Origin: Candidatus Nitrosocaldaceae archaeon | GTDB lineage: Archaea > Thermoproteota > Nitrososphaeria > Nitrososphaerales > Nitrosocaldaceae | NCBI GenBank assembly: GCA_026002835.1 | Contig: BPGC01000005.1 | Coordinates: forward strand, 48,239-112,238 | Direction: 5' to 3' | DNA: 64,000 bases | In this document: piece after piece, positions 1 to 8,592 of the stretch | Layout: the number at the start of each line of letters is the position of its first letter | How positions within the stretch are numbered: the first letter of the stretch is position 1 | The notes under the pieces: generated by a model | The model's database searches: none | What the model was told of the DNA's origin: nothing | The model's input: the letters and a program-made list of their open reading frames with translations, nothing else | Program-made: the position numbers and the translations under genes

Positions 1-312
1 TATGCCTTCAGATACACCATTCGTTATTATAACATCCTCTATAGATAGATCCATCCCTTTTCTCTTTTCTATATCTACTATCTTATTCCTTAACTCAATT
101 ATACCTTCAGATGCTGGATAATAGTTCTTATCACTTCTAACTGCATTGATCAATGCCTCTTTTATATGCTCTGGTGTCTTGAAATCGTATAATACTGGAT
201 CTCCAATATTAAGATATAATATATCTCTGCCTTTCTTCTCTAACTCTTTAGCATATAATGTAATATCTCTAATTGCATACTCTACTCCGCCTATCCTTTT
301 GGATATCTTCAT
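1..312 (-). CDS. Class I/II aminotransferase, N-terminal part (runs off window)
   Basis: The first 104 codons of a PLP-dependent aminotransferase are seen; the rest lies beyond the left edge. The ATG is at 310-312 on the minus strand. Visible family features are the N-terminal arm (residues 10-30, VEYAIRDITLYAKELEKKGR), the NIGDP motif (35-39), NYYPASEGI (63-71) and an ITNGVSEGI segment at the edge. The pattern resembles archaeal alanine/aspartate aminotransferases that move an amino group between alanine or aspartate and 2-oxoglutarate in the cytoplasm. The PLP lysine is not in the window, so substrate cannot be assigned. It is divergent from the tRNA-Arg gene 38 bases away. Confidence 0.85.
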   Translation of the reverse strand, partial: MKISKRIGGVEYAIRDITLYAKELEKKGRDILYLNIGDPVLYDFKTPEHIKEALINAVRSDKNYYPASEGIIELRNKIVDIEKRKGMDLSIEDVIITNGVSEGI

Positions 313-350
313 TCATTATTCTAATAAAGAACTGATTCATAAACGTTAGT

Positions 351-425
351 GGGCCCGTAGCCTAGCAAGGATAAGGCGGCTGGCTTCGGACCAGCAGATC
401 AGGGGTTCAAGTCCCCTCGGGCCCA
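351..425 (+). tRNA. tRNA-Arg (anticodon TCG)
   Basis: A complete cloverleaf of 75 bases can be folded by hand. The acceptor GGGCCCG pairs with CGGGCCC followed by discriminator A. The D-stem is GCCT/AGGC, the anticodon stem is GCTGG/CCAGC around loop CTTCGGA, and the T-arm is AGGGG-TTCAAGT-CCCCT. There is no intron and no encoded CCA. Confidence 0.97.
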
Positions 426-640
426 TTACTATTAATATGGATGCTTCAAGTATCCATAATTACAATCCATTAAGAGAATGGTTAGAAGAGCATCTAGATA
501 AGAATAATTCTGAAACATACTTATGATACAGCAGAGTTATATAAGATTAATAATCGCTATAGTTAAATGACGAATGATTACAATAGATCTATAAACTTTC
601 AGCGTTAGATTATAATAACAATGTTATTAACATCCTTGCT

Positions 641-2950
641 ATGGAACCAAAGATAAAAGAGAAGAGATGGAATCCTTCAATAGAGCCAACTTTGCTAAAA
701 AAGTGGAAGGATGAACAATTATACAAATTTGATATTAATAATCCTAACACATTTGTTATAGATACTCCTCCTCCATATCCTTCGGGGAGACCATGGCATA
801 TAGGAGCAGCTGCTCATTATTCTCAAATAGATATGATTGCTAGAACTGCTAGAATGCAAGGATATAATGTATTATTTCCAATAGGAATAGATAGAAATGG
901 TTTACCAGTAGAGATCTATACAGAGAAGAAGTATAAGGTTAGAATGCACAATATGGATAGAGAAAAGTTCTTGGAATTATGCAAGACAGCATTAGATGAG
1001 TTGGAAGAAGAGATGATAAAGATAATGAAGAGGATGGGATTAAGTGGTAATTTTGATGAATATTATAGAACTGATAATGAGGAGTATAGAGCATTAACTC
1101 AAGATACGTTCATAGAGTTATGGAATAAAGGCTTGATATATGAGAGTAATAGACCAAACAATTACTGTCCAGTATGCCAAACCACGATAGCAGATGCTGA
1201 GGTATTTTATGAAGATATAAAGTCTAGGTTAGTATATATAAAATTCAAGTTTGTTGATAATGATAATTATTTAACAATAGCTACTACAAGACCAGAATTG
1301 CTATGCTCTTGCAGAGCAGTTATAGTAAATCCAGATGATGATAGATATAAGGATATTCATAATAAAAAGGTTATAGTCCCAATATATAATAGAAAGGTTC
1401 CAATAACTCCTCATCCAGCAGCAAATCCAGAGTTTGGTTCTGGCGCTGTAATGATCTGTAGTTATGGCGATCAGACTGATGTACAACTATTCAGAGAATT
1501 ACAACTAGAAGAGATAGTAGCAATTACTGAAGATGGTAGGATGAGCAATAATGCTGGAAAATATGCTGGTATGAAGGTATTAGAAGCAAGAGATGCTATA
1601 ATAAATGATCTTAAAGATAATGATCTATTAATAAAAGAAGAAGAGATAATGCATAGAACTCCAATATGTGAGAGAAGTAAGAATCCTATAGAGATAATAC
1701 CTATGAAAGAGTATTACCTCAAACAAGTAGAATTTATTCCTAAACTTAAAGAGATAGCAAATGATCTGAGATTTCATCCTGAGATGCATAGACATATACT
1801 TCTTAATTGGCTCAACTCAATAACAATAGATTGGCCTATATCTAGAAGAAGGTATTATGCTACTGAAGTTCCTATATGGTATTGTAAAAATTGTAATAAA
1901 CCCAATCTTCCCGATGGAGGTAGATATTATAAACCATGGAAAGAGAAGCCACCGTTTGATAAATGCAAGTATTGTAATCATGATGAGTTTGTTGGAGATA
2001 CAAGAACGTTTGATACATGGATGGATTCTAGTATATCACCATTATTCATAAGCAGATACAAGAAAGATCAAAAGTTTTTTGAACTAACATATCCAAATAC
2101 ATTAAGACCACAAGCAAAGGATATTGTAAGAACATGGCTACATTATACAATATTGAGATGTTATCAGTTAACTGGTAAAGCACCATTTAGTCATGCATGG
2201 ATAATGGGTTATGGTTTAGATGAGAAGGGTGAAAGGATGAGTAAGAGTAAAGGGAATGTCATGGATCCGTATCCAATCATAGATAAATATGGAGCAGATA
2301 CATTTAGGTTTTGGAGCGCTAGTGAAGTCAACCTAGGCTATGATTTCAGATGCTCTGAACAAAAGATTGCGGGTATGCAAAAGTTCATGACCAAACTCTG
2401 GAATATTGCTCGATTTATATCATCATTTCCTATAGTCAAGAAAGCAGATCTCAAACCAGCAGATAGATGGATACTAGCAGAGTTATCAAATCTTATAGAT
2501 AGATCTTTAGAAGGTTATAATGATTACAATTTCTTCATACCAGCTAATGCAATTAGAGAGTTTACATGGAATATATTTGCTGCACATTATATAGAGATGG
2601 TGAAGCCTAGAGCTTATGGTTTGATAGAGGGTAAAGAAGGAGCATGTTATACTTTGCATAAATGCTTGGCAACAATATTATTATTATCTGCGCCTATAAT
2701 ACCATTCATTACAGATCATCTATGGAGAGAATTATATTCTAACAAAAGCATACATCTAGAACGATTTCCAAAGGCTGAATGGGATAAAGAGTTTGCTAAA
2801 TATACAAACGATATAATTGGATTCAACTCTCTAGTATGGAATGAGAAGAAGAGTAATGGTAGATCATTAAAAGATCCTATAGAGATAACAATACCAGATA
2901 ATCTAACTATCTTCAAGGATGATCTAATAGCTATGCATAATATAATCTAA
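641..2950 (+). CDS. valS: Valyl-tRNA synthetase
   Basis: Class I synthetase that charges tRNA-Val in the cytoplasm. The HIGH signature is HIGA at residues 53-56, inside the PYPSGRPWHIGAAAH context that I associate with archaeal ValRS. A zinc-type CPVC follows near residue 172, then the CP1 editing domain (TTRPE, about 215, and an HP-rich GSGAVM segment about 270). A second zinc knuckle (CKNC...CKYC) lies near 415-455, and the KMSKS loop is ERMSKSKGN near 530. An anticodon-binding helical domain ends the protein. At 769 residues it is shorter than bacterial ValRS, with no C-terminal coiled coil. The ATG follows a TATA-like GATTATAAT about 34 bases upstream. LeuRS and IleRS were considered and fit less well. 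Confidence 0.9.
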   Translation: MEPKIKEKRWNPSIEPTLLKKWKDEQLYKFDINNPNTFVIDTPPPYPSGRPWHIGAAAHYSQIDMIARTARMQGYNVLFPIGIDRNGLPVEIYTEKKYKVRMHNMDREKFLELCKTALDELEEEMIKIMKRMGLSGNFDEYYRTDNEEYRALTQDTFIELWNKGLIYESNRPNNYCPVCQTTIADAEVFYEDIKSRLVYIKFKFVDNDNYLTIATTRPELLCSCRAVIVNPDDDRYKDIHNKKVIVPIYNRKVPITPHPAANPEFGSGAVMICSYGDQTDVQLFRELQLEEIVAITEDGRMSNNAGKYAGMKVLEARDAIINDLKDNDLLIKEEEIMHRTPICERSKNPIEIIPMKEYYLKQVEFIPKLKEIANDLRFHPEMHRHILLNWLNSITIDWPISRRRYYATEVPIWYCKNCNKPNLPDGGRYYKPWKEKPPFDKCKYCNHDEFVGDTRTFDTWMDSSISPLFISRYKKDQKFFELTYPNTLRPQAKDIVRTWLHYTILRCYQLTGKAPFSHAWIMGYGLDEKGERMSKSKGNVMDPYPIIDKYGADTFRFWSASEVNLGYDFRCSEQKIAGMQKFMTKLWNIARFISSFPIVKKADLKPADRWILAELSNLIDRSLEGYNDYNFFIPANAIREFTWNIFAAHYIEMVKPRAYGLIEGKEGACYTLHKCLATILLLSAPIIPFITDHLWRELYSNKSIHLERFPKAEWDKEFAKYTNDIIGFNSLVWNEKKSNGRSLKDPIEITIPDNLTIFKDDLIAMHNII

Positions 2951-3882
2951 ATGTCTAATAATCCTTTAACAACTTCAGTCCACGCTCTAGCAATATTATC
3001 CCTATTATATCCTCCACCGCCTAAGGCTACTATCTTTGCATTATGTTTATGAGCAAGTTTATGCAACTCTTTACTAGCATAATAATGAGCTTTTTCAGTA
3101 TATGCTAGATGTGTTATTGGATCACCTTTTAAGCAGTCTGCGCCACATTGGAATATAATAAGTTCTGGTTTAGAGTTATCAATAAACTCTTTAGCTTTAT
3201 CAAAGGCTTTGATAAATTCTTCATCATCAGCGTTAGGTTTCATACATATGTTCATCTTAGTGCCTTTTGCTTCTCCCTCTCCTTCTTCATACTCAAACCC
3301 AGTGCCAGGATATAGATAATTTGGATCTTCATGTATATCTGTAATTATAACATCTTTATCTCTAACATACTCATAGAATACACCATCTCCATGGTGTGCA
3401 TCTATATCAACATATGCTATCCTTTTAATATTATAAGCATTTCTAGCACTTTCTATCAATACTCCTATATCATTAAATACACAAAAGCCTCCAGCTCTAT
3501 CCCTTCTTGCATGATGCAAACCTCCAATAGGATTAAAAGTATGATAACCATTAACTGCTAGGTCTAATGCTTTTAGGCTTGTTCCTACTACATAAGCACT
3601 TGCTTCATAGACTCCTTTATATGCTGGTGTATCTCCATAGTCTAGGTATCCATAACCTAAACTAGATGCCTTTTTCACAAACTCTAGATATTCCTTATCA
3701 TGAAATTGTAGGATTAATTCATCAGAAGCCATTATAGGCTCTTCTATCTTAACCAATTTATCATAGCCTTTATTAACAAAATATCTCCAAAAAGCATCTA
3801 ACCTATCTCTTCCAAATGGATGAGGTGGATCAAATCCATAATTTGCTAATTCTTTACCATAAAATACTGCTACTTTATGCAT
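2947..3882 (-). CDS. Histone deacetylase-family protein (acetoin utilisation/HDAC-like amidohydrolase)
   Basis: A zinc hydrolase of the arginase/deacetylase fold, 311 residues, expected to remove acetyl groups from proteins or polyamines. The signature residues are all there: HHARRDRAGGFCVFNDIG starting at residue 123 (general-base histidines), VDIDAHHGDG at 158-167 (Asp/His zinc ligands), an IHEDP segment, QCGADCLKGDP, and the glycine-rich LGGGGYNRDN near the end that carries the transition-state tyrosine. Its stop codon overlaps the end of valS by four bases in convergent orientation. The natural substrate cannot be read from the sequence. Confidence 0.92.
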   Translation of the reverse strand: MHKVAVFYGKELANYGFDPPHPFGRDRLDAFWRYFVNKGYDKLVKIEEPIMASDELILQFHDKEYLEFVKKASSLGYGYLDYGDTPAYKGVYEASAYVVGTSLKALDLAVNGYHTFNPIGGLHHARRDRAGGFCVFNDIGVLIESARNAYNIKRIAYVDIDAHHGDGVFYEYVRDKDVIITDIHEDPNYLYPGTGFEYEEGEGEAKGTKMNICMKPNADDEEFIKAFDKAKEFIDNSKPELIIFQCGADCLKGDPITHLAYTEKAHYYASKELHKLAHKHNAKIVALGGGGYNRDNIARAWTEVVKGLLDI

Positions 3883-3912
3883 ACTTTTATTATTATATGC
3901 TGGATGATAAAC

Positions 3913-4206
3913 TTATCTCTTCTTCCTTATCTTTAGTATCTCTTTAGCTATCTCTTGCATTATTACCTCTTTACTATCATCCTTCTCTATCATTATATAG
4001 CCAGATCTCTGATACCATCTCTTTGGATATCTAGCATTCTCATTAACCTCAATCTCTTTATATCCTAATGCTTTTGCCGCTCTTATCAACTCATCTATCT
4101 TTGGTTCGAATACTGCTAGATCTTTACTTACTCTTCTCCCTTCCTTTCTACTCAAACTTTTATTGAAATAATCTAACCATAGGATTACATGCTCATAATC
4201 CTTCAT
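3913..4206 (-). CDS. srp19: Signal recognition particle subunit SRP19
   Basis: A 97-residue RNA-binding protein that stabilises the 7S RNA of the signal recognition particle for SRP54 loading. The N-terminal VILWLDYFNKSLSRKEGRR strand-loop and the NARYPKRWYQRSGYIMIEK segment (about residues 58-76) are the family's RNA-contacting parts, and the length is typical of archaeal SRP19. It follows the S8e gene by four bases on the same strand, so the two are probably co-transcribed with scpB. Confidence 0.93.
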   Translation of the reverse strand: MKDYEHVILWLDYFNKSLSRKEGRRVSKDLAVFEPKIDELIRAAKALGYKEIEVNENARYPKRWYQRSGYIMIEKDDSKEVIMQEIAKEILKIRKKR

Positions 4207-4210
4207 GTGA

Positions 4211-4588
4211 TCACTTTAAGAGTATGGCATTTACAGTACCATCTTGTCCTGGTCTAGAGATTACCTTAGCATTACCAATCTCAGTCTCTATTATTGCTCC
4301 TTTTGTTATAACTCCTCTTCTAGCATAGTCTCTATTTGCTGGATTATCTGTAACTCTAACTATCTTTGCTCTTGTTACCTTATTATCAGTAGCAACATTA
4401 GCATAATTTATCTCTCTTACTGCTAGTTTTATATTACCACCTCTAACTCTCTTCTTTACTATATGTGCTTCTCCAACTATAGGTTCTGATGGATATCTAT
4501 CTATCTCATACTTTCTTCTAGATCTATATGCTCTTCTCTTACCTCCAGTAAGCTTTCTCTTTGTTAGATTCTCAACACTCCTCTTCAT
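4211..4588 (-). CDS. rps8e: 30S ribosomal protein S8e
   Basis: A 125-residue small-subunit ribosomal protein found only in archaea and eukaryotes. The basic N-terminus (TKRKLTGGKRRAYRSRRKYE) and the ending with VITKGAIIETEIGNAKVISR followed by PGQDGTVNAILLK are diagnostic. It sits in a minus-strand run ScpB - S8e - SRP19 with gaps of 25 and 4 bases, which supports co-expression of translation and secretion components. Confidence 0.96.
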   Translation of the reverse strand: MKRSVENLTKRKLTGGKRRAYRSRRKYEIDRYPSEPIVGEAHIVKKRVRGGNIKLAVREINYANVATDNKVTRAKIVRVTDNPANRDYARRGVITKGAIIETEIGNAKVISRPGQDGTVNAILLK

Positions 4589-4613
4589 ACCATAAAGTAG
4601 AAAGATAGTATAA

Positions 4614-5129
4614 TTAAGCCTTTTCCAATACTGGCATCTTTACCTTTAGGCTTTCTATACTATCTATACCAAAGTATTCTTGAAATTTTTTACTTGTTCT
4701 ATATACCTTGTTCCTTCCAACCTTCTCATACTTTATAAATCCAGTCTGTAGCAATAATTTGAGATGAGCATATACTTGTGAGCCTCTTACCTCTGCTAAC
4801 TGTTTAGCACTAATTGGCTGCATATATGCTATACATGATAATGTCTTTAATGCACCATTTGGCAAGAATGGTTTGCTAGCAAACCTTCTAACTATATTGT
4901 TATATTCTAACTTTAGTTGCATTACAAAAGATCCATCTTCTAATTCTATAACCTCTAAAGCTTGCATATTCTCATTGATCTTCTTAGCAATCATCCTAGC
5001 CAATTTTGCTGCTTTGCTAGCAGAGTTTGTTCCAGCAGCTTGCATGATCTCTTTTATGCTTAATGGCTTTCCAGCAGCATATAACGCTGCCTCAATCCTT
5101 GCCATCATCTCTCGCTCATCCATATTCAT
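4614..5129 (-). CDS. scpB: ScpB-like chromosome segregation and condensation protein
   Basis: A 171-residue protein with two winged-helix domains. The N-terminal part (residues 7-80: ARIEAALYAAGKPLSIKEI) and the second (about 90-155: ALKTLSCIAYMQPISAKQLA, then a VYAHLKLLLQTGFIKYEKVG wing) match the ScpB kleisin-associated family that works with SMC and ScpA. No ScpA or SMC gene is nearby. The ATG gives MNMDEREMM; the third residue is a second possible start. It leads the operon with S8e and SRP19. Confidence 0.88.
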   Translation of the reverse strand: MNMDEREMMARIEAALYAAGKPLSIKEIMQAAGTNSASKAAKLARMIAKKINENMQALEVIELEDGSFVMQLKLEYNNIVRRFASKPFLPNGALKTLSCIAYMQPISAKQLAEVRGSQVYAHLKLLLQTGFIKYEKVGRNKVYRTSKKFQEYFGIDSIESLKVKMPVLEKA

Positions 5130-5200
5130 GATTATAAACTCCTAACGATTTAATATATGCTTTAACTATTATTAAGCATTAACTAAAATATATTATACTT

Positions 5201-5486
5201 GGTGCGTGCTAGCAGTAACCCTCCTTCTGTTTTAGGCAGGATTCGACTATGCAGCCTACCTGAGCCTCATGCAAGCTATTCATAGGCTCGGTTTGGCCTT
5301 GCTCCATCTGGGACGGCAGTTTCATTCCTTGCTAGGAACTTCAGCTTTTGGCATCATCATACCCTAGCTCGGATATCTTTTCTGTGCCGTTGCCAGCCAT
5401 CTCTGGCTATCCATCGCTGGATCAGATGCTTGCATGGAGGGAGGAGTTTCCTCTGTTAGACAGTAACCTGCCCGCTAGCTCGCACC
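5201..5486 (-). ncRNA. rnpB: RNase P RNA
   Basis: Reading the minus strand gives the universal RNase P core. Conserved region I appears as GAGGAAACTCC (plus-strand 5440-5455), region IV as GGAGCAAGGCCAAA (5291-5304) followed by GGTAGGCTGC, and region V as ACAGAAGGAGGGTTAC (5216-5231). The ends GGTGCG and CGCACC pair as P1, and GCTAGC blocks near each end extend it. The RNA is the catalytic part of the enzyme that cuts 5' leaders from pre-tRNAs. Ends are set by the P1 helix and could be off by a few bases. Its GC content is far above the flanks, as usual for structured RNA in an AT-rich archaeon. Confidence 0.95.
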
Positions 5487-5510
5487 ATTATATAATTTGT
5501 AATAATTGCT

Positions 5511-6197
5511 TTATTTACCTATGTTAGTTGTTATAGGCTTGTCTATCTTTAATACTACTGCTAAAATATTAGATATTATTATACCTAACAATATTCCTCC
5601 TATGACATCGGTAGGATAATGAGCTCCGATATACACTCTACTGATACCAACCATTATAGGTAATATCCATAATATATATGCGATCTTTACACCTTTAATC
5701 TTATAATTTCTTAATAGATATGCAGTTATATAAGCAAATATTGTAGACCATGTAGCATGTCCAGATGGATACGAACCTTTTGATCTCCCTAATACATCCT
5801 GCTCGTAAATAAATTCAAAGCCTACATTTGGTTTAAATTCATAATCTGGTCTTTCCCTATCTATGAACTGTTTTAATTGTGCTACTATAACAACTCCTAC
5901 TACTAACGATATTAATAATATGGCTCCTGCTTTCCTGCTCTTTCTCTTTATCAGCATCATAATTGATATTATTATTATTGGTGAGAAGTAGAATGGAAAT
6001 ATATCTGCGATTGTGCTAAATATTATCATTATCATATCTGTTGCTGGATTTCCAGTGCTTGATACAGCATTTCTTACAATATTATCATCAAATTCATCTA
6101 TAGCCTTAGTTGCTACTATTACTGTTAATGCTATAAATGCGATTACTAATGATAAGAATAATCTGGAGTTTATATGCATCAATCCATCTCTAATCAT
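5511..6197 (-). CDS. PAP2-family membrane phosphatase
   Basis: A 228-residue polytopic membrane protein of the phosphatidic acid phosphatase 2 superfamily. The three catalytic motifs are present: K109-x6-RP (KQFIDRERP), PSGH at 144-147, and SRVYIGAHYPTD at 186-197 with the nucleophile histidine H193 and partner D197. About five or six hydrophobic segments surround them. Such enzymes dephosphorylate lipid pyrophosphates (for example polyprenyl diphosphate carriers) or phosphatidates at the membrane face; the substrate is not shown by the sequence. The gene stands alone just upstream of RNase P RNA on the same strand. Confidence 0.92.
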   Translation of the reverse strand: MIRDGLMHINSRLFLSLVIAFIALTVIVATKAIDEFDDNIVRNAVSSTGNPATDMIMIIFSTIADIFPFYFSPIIIISIMMLIKRKSRKAGAILLISLVVGVVIVAQLKQFIDRERPDYEFKPNVGFEFIYEQDVLGRSKGSYPSGHATWSTIFAYITAYLLRNYKIKGVKIAYILWILPIMVGISRVYIGAHYPTDVIGGILLGIIISNILAVVLKIDKPITTNIGK

Positions 6198-6379
6198 TCA
6201 TTAATCATTCAATTCCTTCTTATTTAATTCATTAGTAAGTTTATTGCCTTTTCTTTATTATTGTATGAGCGAGCCTAACATAGCTGCTGATGTTCCTAAA
6301 AACGATTCTCTGATTATATAAAATCACTTTCTAAAATGCTCAAGAATTGTGAGCCTCATCTAACTATTGGAGTTAATTA

Positions 6380-7417
6380 TCATTGTTCTTTCTCTCCCAT
6401 TAACTGACTTATTTTCTCAATAGCCCATTTCCATTTAAAACCGGCGAATGCAGCACCTGCTATTATTACAAAATGGTTTAAATTATTTGATGTTTGTGTT
6501 CCTCCTTGTATTATTACCAGCCCTGCATGTGCTGTAATAAAGATTAATGCACCTAGTATTCCTCCTATAAATGGTGCAGATAGATACCATGTAAGCCATA
6601 TCTTCCTAAATTCATTTCTATTAACTCTATACCACAACCACCATATACCTCTAAATATACTTCCAATAACTCCCCATACAGTAGCATCTAAAGCAAGCTG
6701 AGAGATCCCTATACTATCCTTAACTAAGGAATCTAGATCATAATAATAGAATAAGAATATCGTTACTAATACTGATGCTAAATATGCCCATATATGTATA
6801 GCATATTTGTATAATATTCTCCACATTCTAGGAGCATGTTCCATAGCTTCATAAAGAGTATCTTGTGCCGAAGATAAGAGCTTTCTACATTCTGAGATAT
6901 TGCTATTGTCTAGTGCAACTTTTGCTTCTTTCAATTTGCATAGAATTTCATCAACTTTTATCTGATCTTGAACTTTAAACAATCCGTTTTCACTTGCTGT
7001 ATTAACCCATGTATCTATATCATCCCATTCTTCTTTTAATTCTTCTATATCTTTTTCAACGTTCTTATTAGTTAAATACTTCTCACCATTCTTATTCTTC
7101 TTAGTTGGATCCTCTGATGTAGTATAAATCTGCTGCTGCAGTTCATCAACATTCTGTTGTTCATAAACATACATCTCTTTTGCCAAATCGAATTTTTCTA
7201 ATTCTTGTCCATTGATCTTTAATGTTACTACTGAATTAATTTCATCAAGTTCAAATGTTATAGATTTACCTCCAGTTTTGATCTCTATAACATTATCCTT
7301 CTTTGTAAAAGAAGCATCTTTTATATCAATATCAAATCTATTTACTAAAAATAGTTCTAGTTTAGAGTAATCCTCTCCAGGAATTTTATTCCATCTAAAG
7401 AGATATCCATTACTCAA
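6380..7417 (-). CDS. Membrane protein with N-terminal FRW..PG domain, coiled coil and C-terminal membrane segments
   Basis: 345 residues. Residues 1-85 form a small mostly beta domain (YLFRWNKIPGEDYSKLELFL opening) of a kind I have seen in uncharacterised archaeal proteins but cannot name. Residues 110-200 are charged and helical, probably coiled coil. Four hydrophobic segments follow (about 205-225, 240-260, 275-300 and 310-330). I infer a membrane-anchored protein with a cytoplasmic sensor-like head; no catalytic motif is visible. A minus-strand TATA (TTTATATA) lies about 30 bases before the ATG, in the promoter shared with the 39-residue gene across the IS element. Confidence 0.75.
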   Translation of the reverse strand: MSNGYLFRWNKIPGEDYSKLELFLVNRFDIDIKDASFTKKDNVIEIKTGGKSITFELDEINSVVTLKINGQELEKFDLAKEMYVYEQQNVDELQQQIYTTSEDPTKKNKNGEKYLTNKNVEKDIEELKEEWDDIDTWVNTASENGLFKVQDQIKVDEILCKLKEAKVALDNSNISECRKLLSSAQDTLYEAMEHAPRMWRILYKYAIHIWAYLASVLVTIFLFYYYDLDSLVKDSIGISQLALDATVWGVIGSIFRGIWWLWYRVNRNEFRKIWLTWYLSAPFIGGILGALIFITAHAGLVIIQGGTQTSNNLNHFVIIAGAAFAGFKWKWAIEKISQLMGEKEQ

Positions 7418-7438
7418 CTTATTAATATCATTAATGAT

Positions 7439-7456
7439 GTGTATATAAATATTTAT
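7439..7456. promoter_or_regulatory. Left half of a split divergent promoter, ending in the IS target repeat
   Basis: The AT block TATATAAATATTTAT lies about 25-35 bases before the ATG of the minus-strand membrane protein and reads as a TATA element in that direction. Its last ten bases (AAATATTTAT, 7447-7456) recur exactly at 8428-8437 on the other side of the IS element. Confidence 0.65.
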
Positions 7457-8427
7457 GCTTTGTGGACTAACCGATAACCTTATTGATCAGTGATATATAT
7501 ACTATGATATGAATTGGCATGATATAGATGAAAGATTAATCAAAAGAGGTGAGATATTATTATCACTAGATTTTATTGATAACTATGATAAAGAGTTAGA
7601 AGAGTTAAATAAGCATAAGGTAGGAAGACCATATCAGATTACCAATAATTATGCACAATTCCTAGCAATAATAAGGTATATGCTAGATATACCATATAGA
7701 CAGTTAGAAGGTTTTACTATAGCATTAAATAGATTAATACCTAAACTTAAACCAGTAGATTACTCTGAAATAAGGAAGAGGTTAATCAAACTAGATTATA
7801 AATTTGATATAAAGAATGATGATAATAAGCCTATAAGTATAGCATTAGACTCATCTGGTGTTAAAGTTCATAAATCATATGGATGGATTGAAAGGAAACA
7901 TGGTATAAAGAAGCATTACATAAAGATACATTTTGCTGTTAATATCAATACTAAAGAGATTATAGATATGCAAATAACTAGAGATGATATAACAGATAGT
8001 AAAGCAGCATTAGATATTATGAATGATATAATTAATGATAAGATAGATAAGGTATATGCTGATGGTGCTTATGATACATTACCATTGTATAAGTTATTAG
8101 AAGATAATAATATAGAAGCAATTATCAAGCCTAGAAGGAATGCTAGATATACAAATTATAAAGATAGAAATGATAATGTTAGATGTATTAAGCAATTAGG
8201 ATATAAGCAATGGTCTAAATTAAAAGGGTATGGCAAAAGATGGATGGTAGAAACTGTATATTCATCATTTAAAAGAATGTTTAATGAGTATTGTTTGGCA
8301 AGATCATTTGAGTATATAAAGAAGGAGATTATTACTAAGGTATGTATATACAATATGCTTATCAACCTTAGATGATTATTATAATAATAATTATCTAGTT
8401 ATGTAGATGATAATTGATCCACAAAGC
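7457..8427 (+). mobile_element. Complete IS5-family insertion sequence with 10-base target site duplication
   Basis: A 971-base element bounded by the terminal inverted repeat GCTTTGTGGA (7457-7466) and TCCACAAAGC (8418-8427). It carries one transposase gene. The flanks show a perfect 10-base direct repeat AAATATTTAT at 7447-7456 and 8428-8437, so the insertion looks recent and intact. The same terminal repeat bounds a decayed copy at 27099-28014 and two MITEs at 34661 and 36206, which makes this the likely source of their mobility. Confidence 0.92.
7509..8375 (+). CDS. IS5-family DDE transposase
   Basis: 288 residues, full length for the family. The catalytic triad can be read as D114 (ALDSSGVKV), D185 (VYADGAYDT) and E248 (GKRWMVETVYSSFKRMF, the Y-R/K-E type signature). 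The N-terminal part has a helical DNA-binding region (residues 1-100). It is the only gene of the element at 7457-8427. No frameshift or stop is present, so it should be active. Lys/Asn/Ile-rich codon use matches the host. Confidence 0.95.
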   Translation: MNWHDIDERLIKRGEILLSLDFIDNYDKELEELNKHKVGRPYQITNNYAQFLAIIRYMLDIPYRQLEGFTIALNRLIPKLKPVDYSEIRKRLIKLDYKFDIKNDDNKPISIALDSSGVKVHKSYGWIERKHGIKKHYIKIHFAVNINTKEIIDMQITRDDITDSKAALDIMNDIINDKIDKVYADGAYDTLPLYKLLEDNNIEAIIKPRRNARYTNYKDRNDNVRCIKQLGYKQWSKLKGYGKRWMVETVYSSFKRMFNEYCLARSFEYIKKEIITKVCIYNMLINLR

Positions 8428-8440
8428 AAATATTTATATA
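8428..8440 (+). promoter_or_regulatory. TATA box for the 39-residue gene, formed by the IS target repeat
   Basis: TTTATATA at 8433-8440 lies about 26 bases before the ATG at 8464, the spacing expected for a leaderless archaeal transcript. Bases 8428-8437 are the right copy of the IS target duplication. Confidence 0.65.
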
Positions 8441-8463
8441 TACAGATATCCTAATTAAAATTG

Positions 8464-8583
8464 ATGTATGAGGAAGATATTATTGAAGAAAAAGAGGAAA
8501 ATGATATAGACATTAAAAGAAGACAAATAATAAAAAAGGCTCCTCCTTCTCCAGATCCTGACAGACCTGACAAAGATGATTAA
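8464..8583 (+). CDS. Small acidic protein, 39 residues
   Basis: The reading frame starts MYEEDIIEEKEENDIDIK and ends APPSPDPDRPDKDD. It has an acidic half, a short basic patch (KRRQIIKK) and a Pro/Asp tail, with no hydrophobic segment. I do not recognise a family. The case for a real gene is the well-placed TATA box 26 bases before the ATG and a clean stop nine bases before the convergent mutase gene. It was probably divergent from the membrane protein gene at 6380-7417 before the IS inserted between them. Confidence 0.5.
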   Translation: MYEEDIIEEKEENDIDIKRRQIIKKAPPSPDPDRPDKDD

Positions 8584-8592
8584 TATTATGAA

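Noticed and set aside
437..526. 29-codon frame after tRNA-Arg (MDASSIHNYNPLREWLEEHL...)
   Set aside because: No TATA box at leaderless spacing, no homology I recognise, and it sits in the tRNA trailer; too short to support.
641..2950. Possible leucyl- or isoleucyl-tRNA synthetase
   Set aside because: The PYPSGRPWHIG start, CPVC zinc site and the DTFRFWSASEV KMSKS surroundings fit archaeal ValRS better; IleRS and LeuRS have different flanks and longer proteins.
6266..6322. 18-codon frame MSEPNIAADVPKNDSLII
   Set aside because: Too short, without a family, and in a gap between convergent and divergent genes; chance frame in AT-rich DNA.
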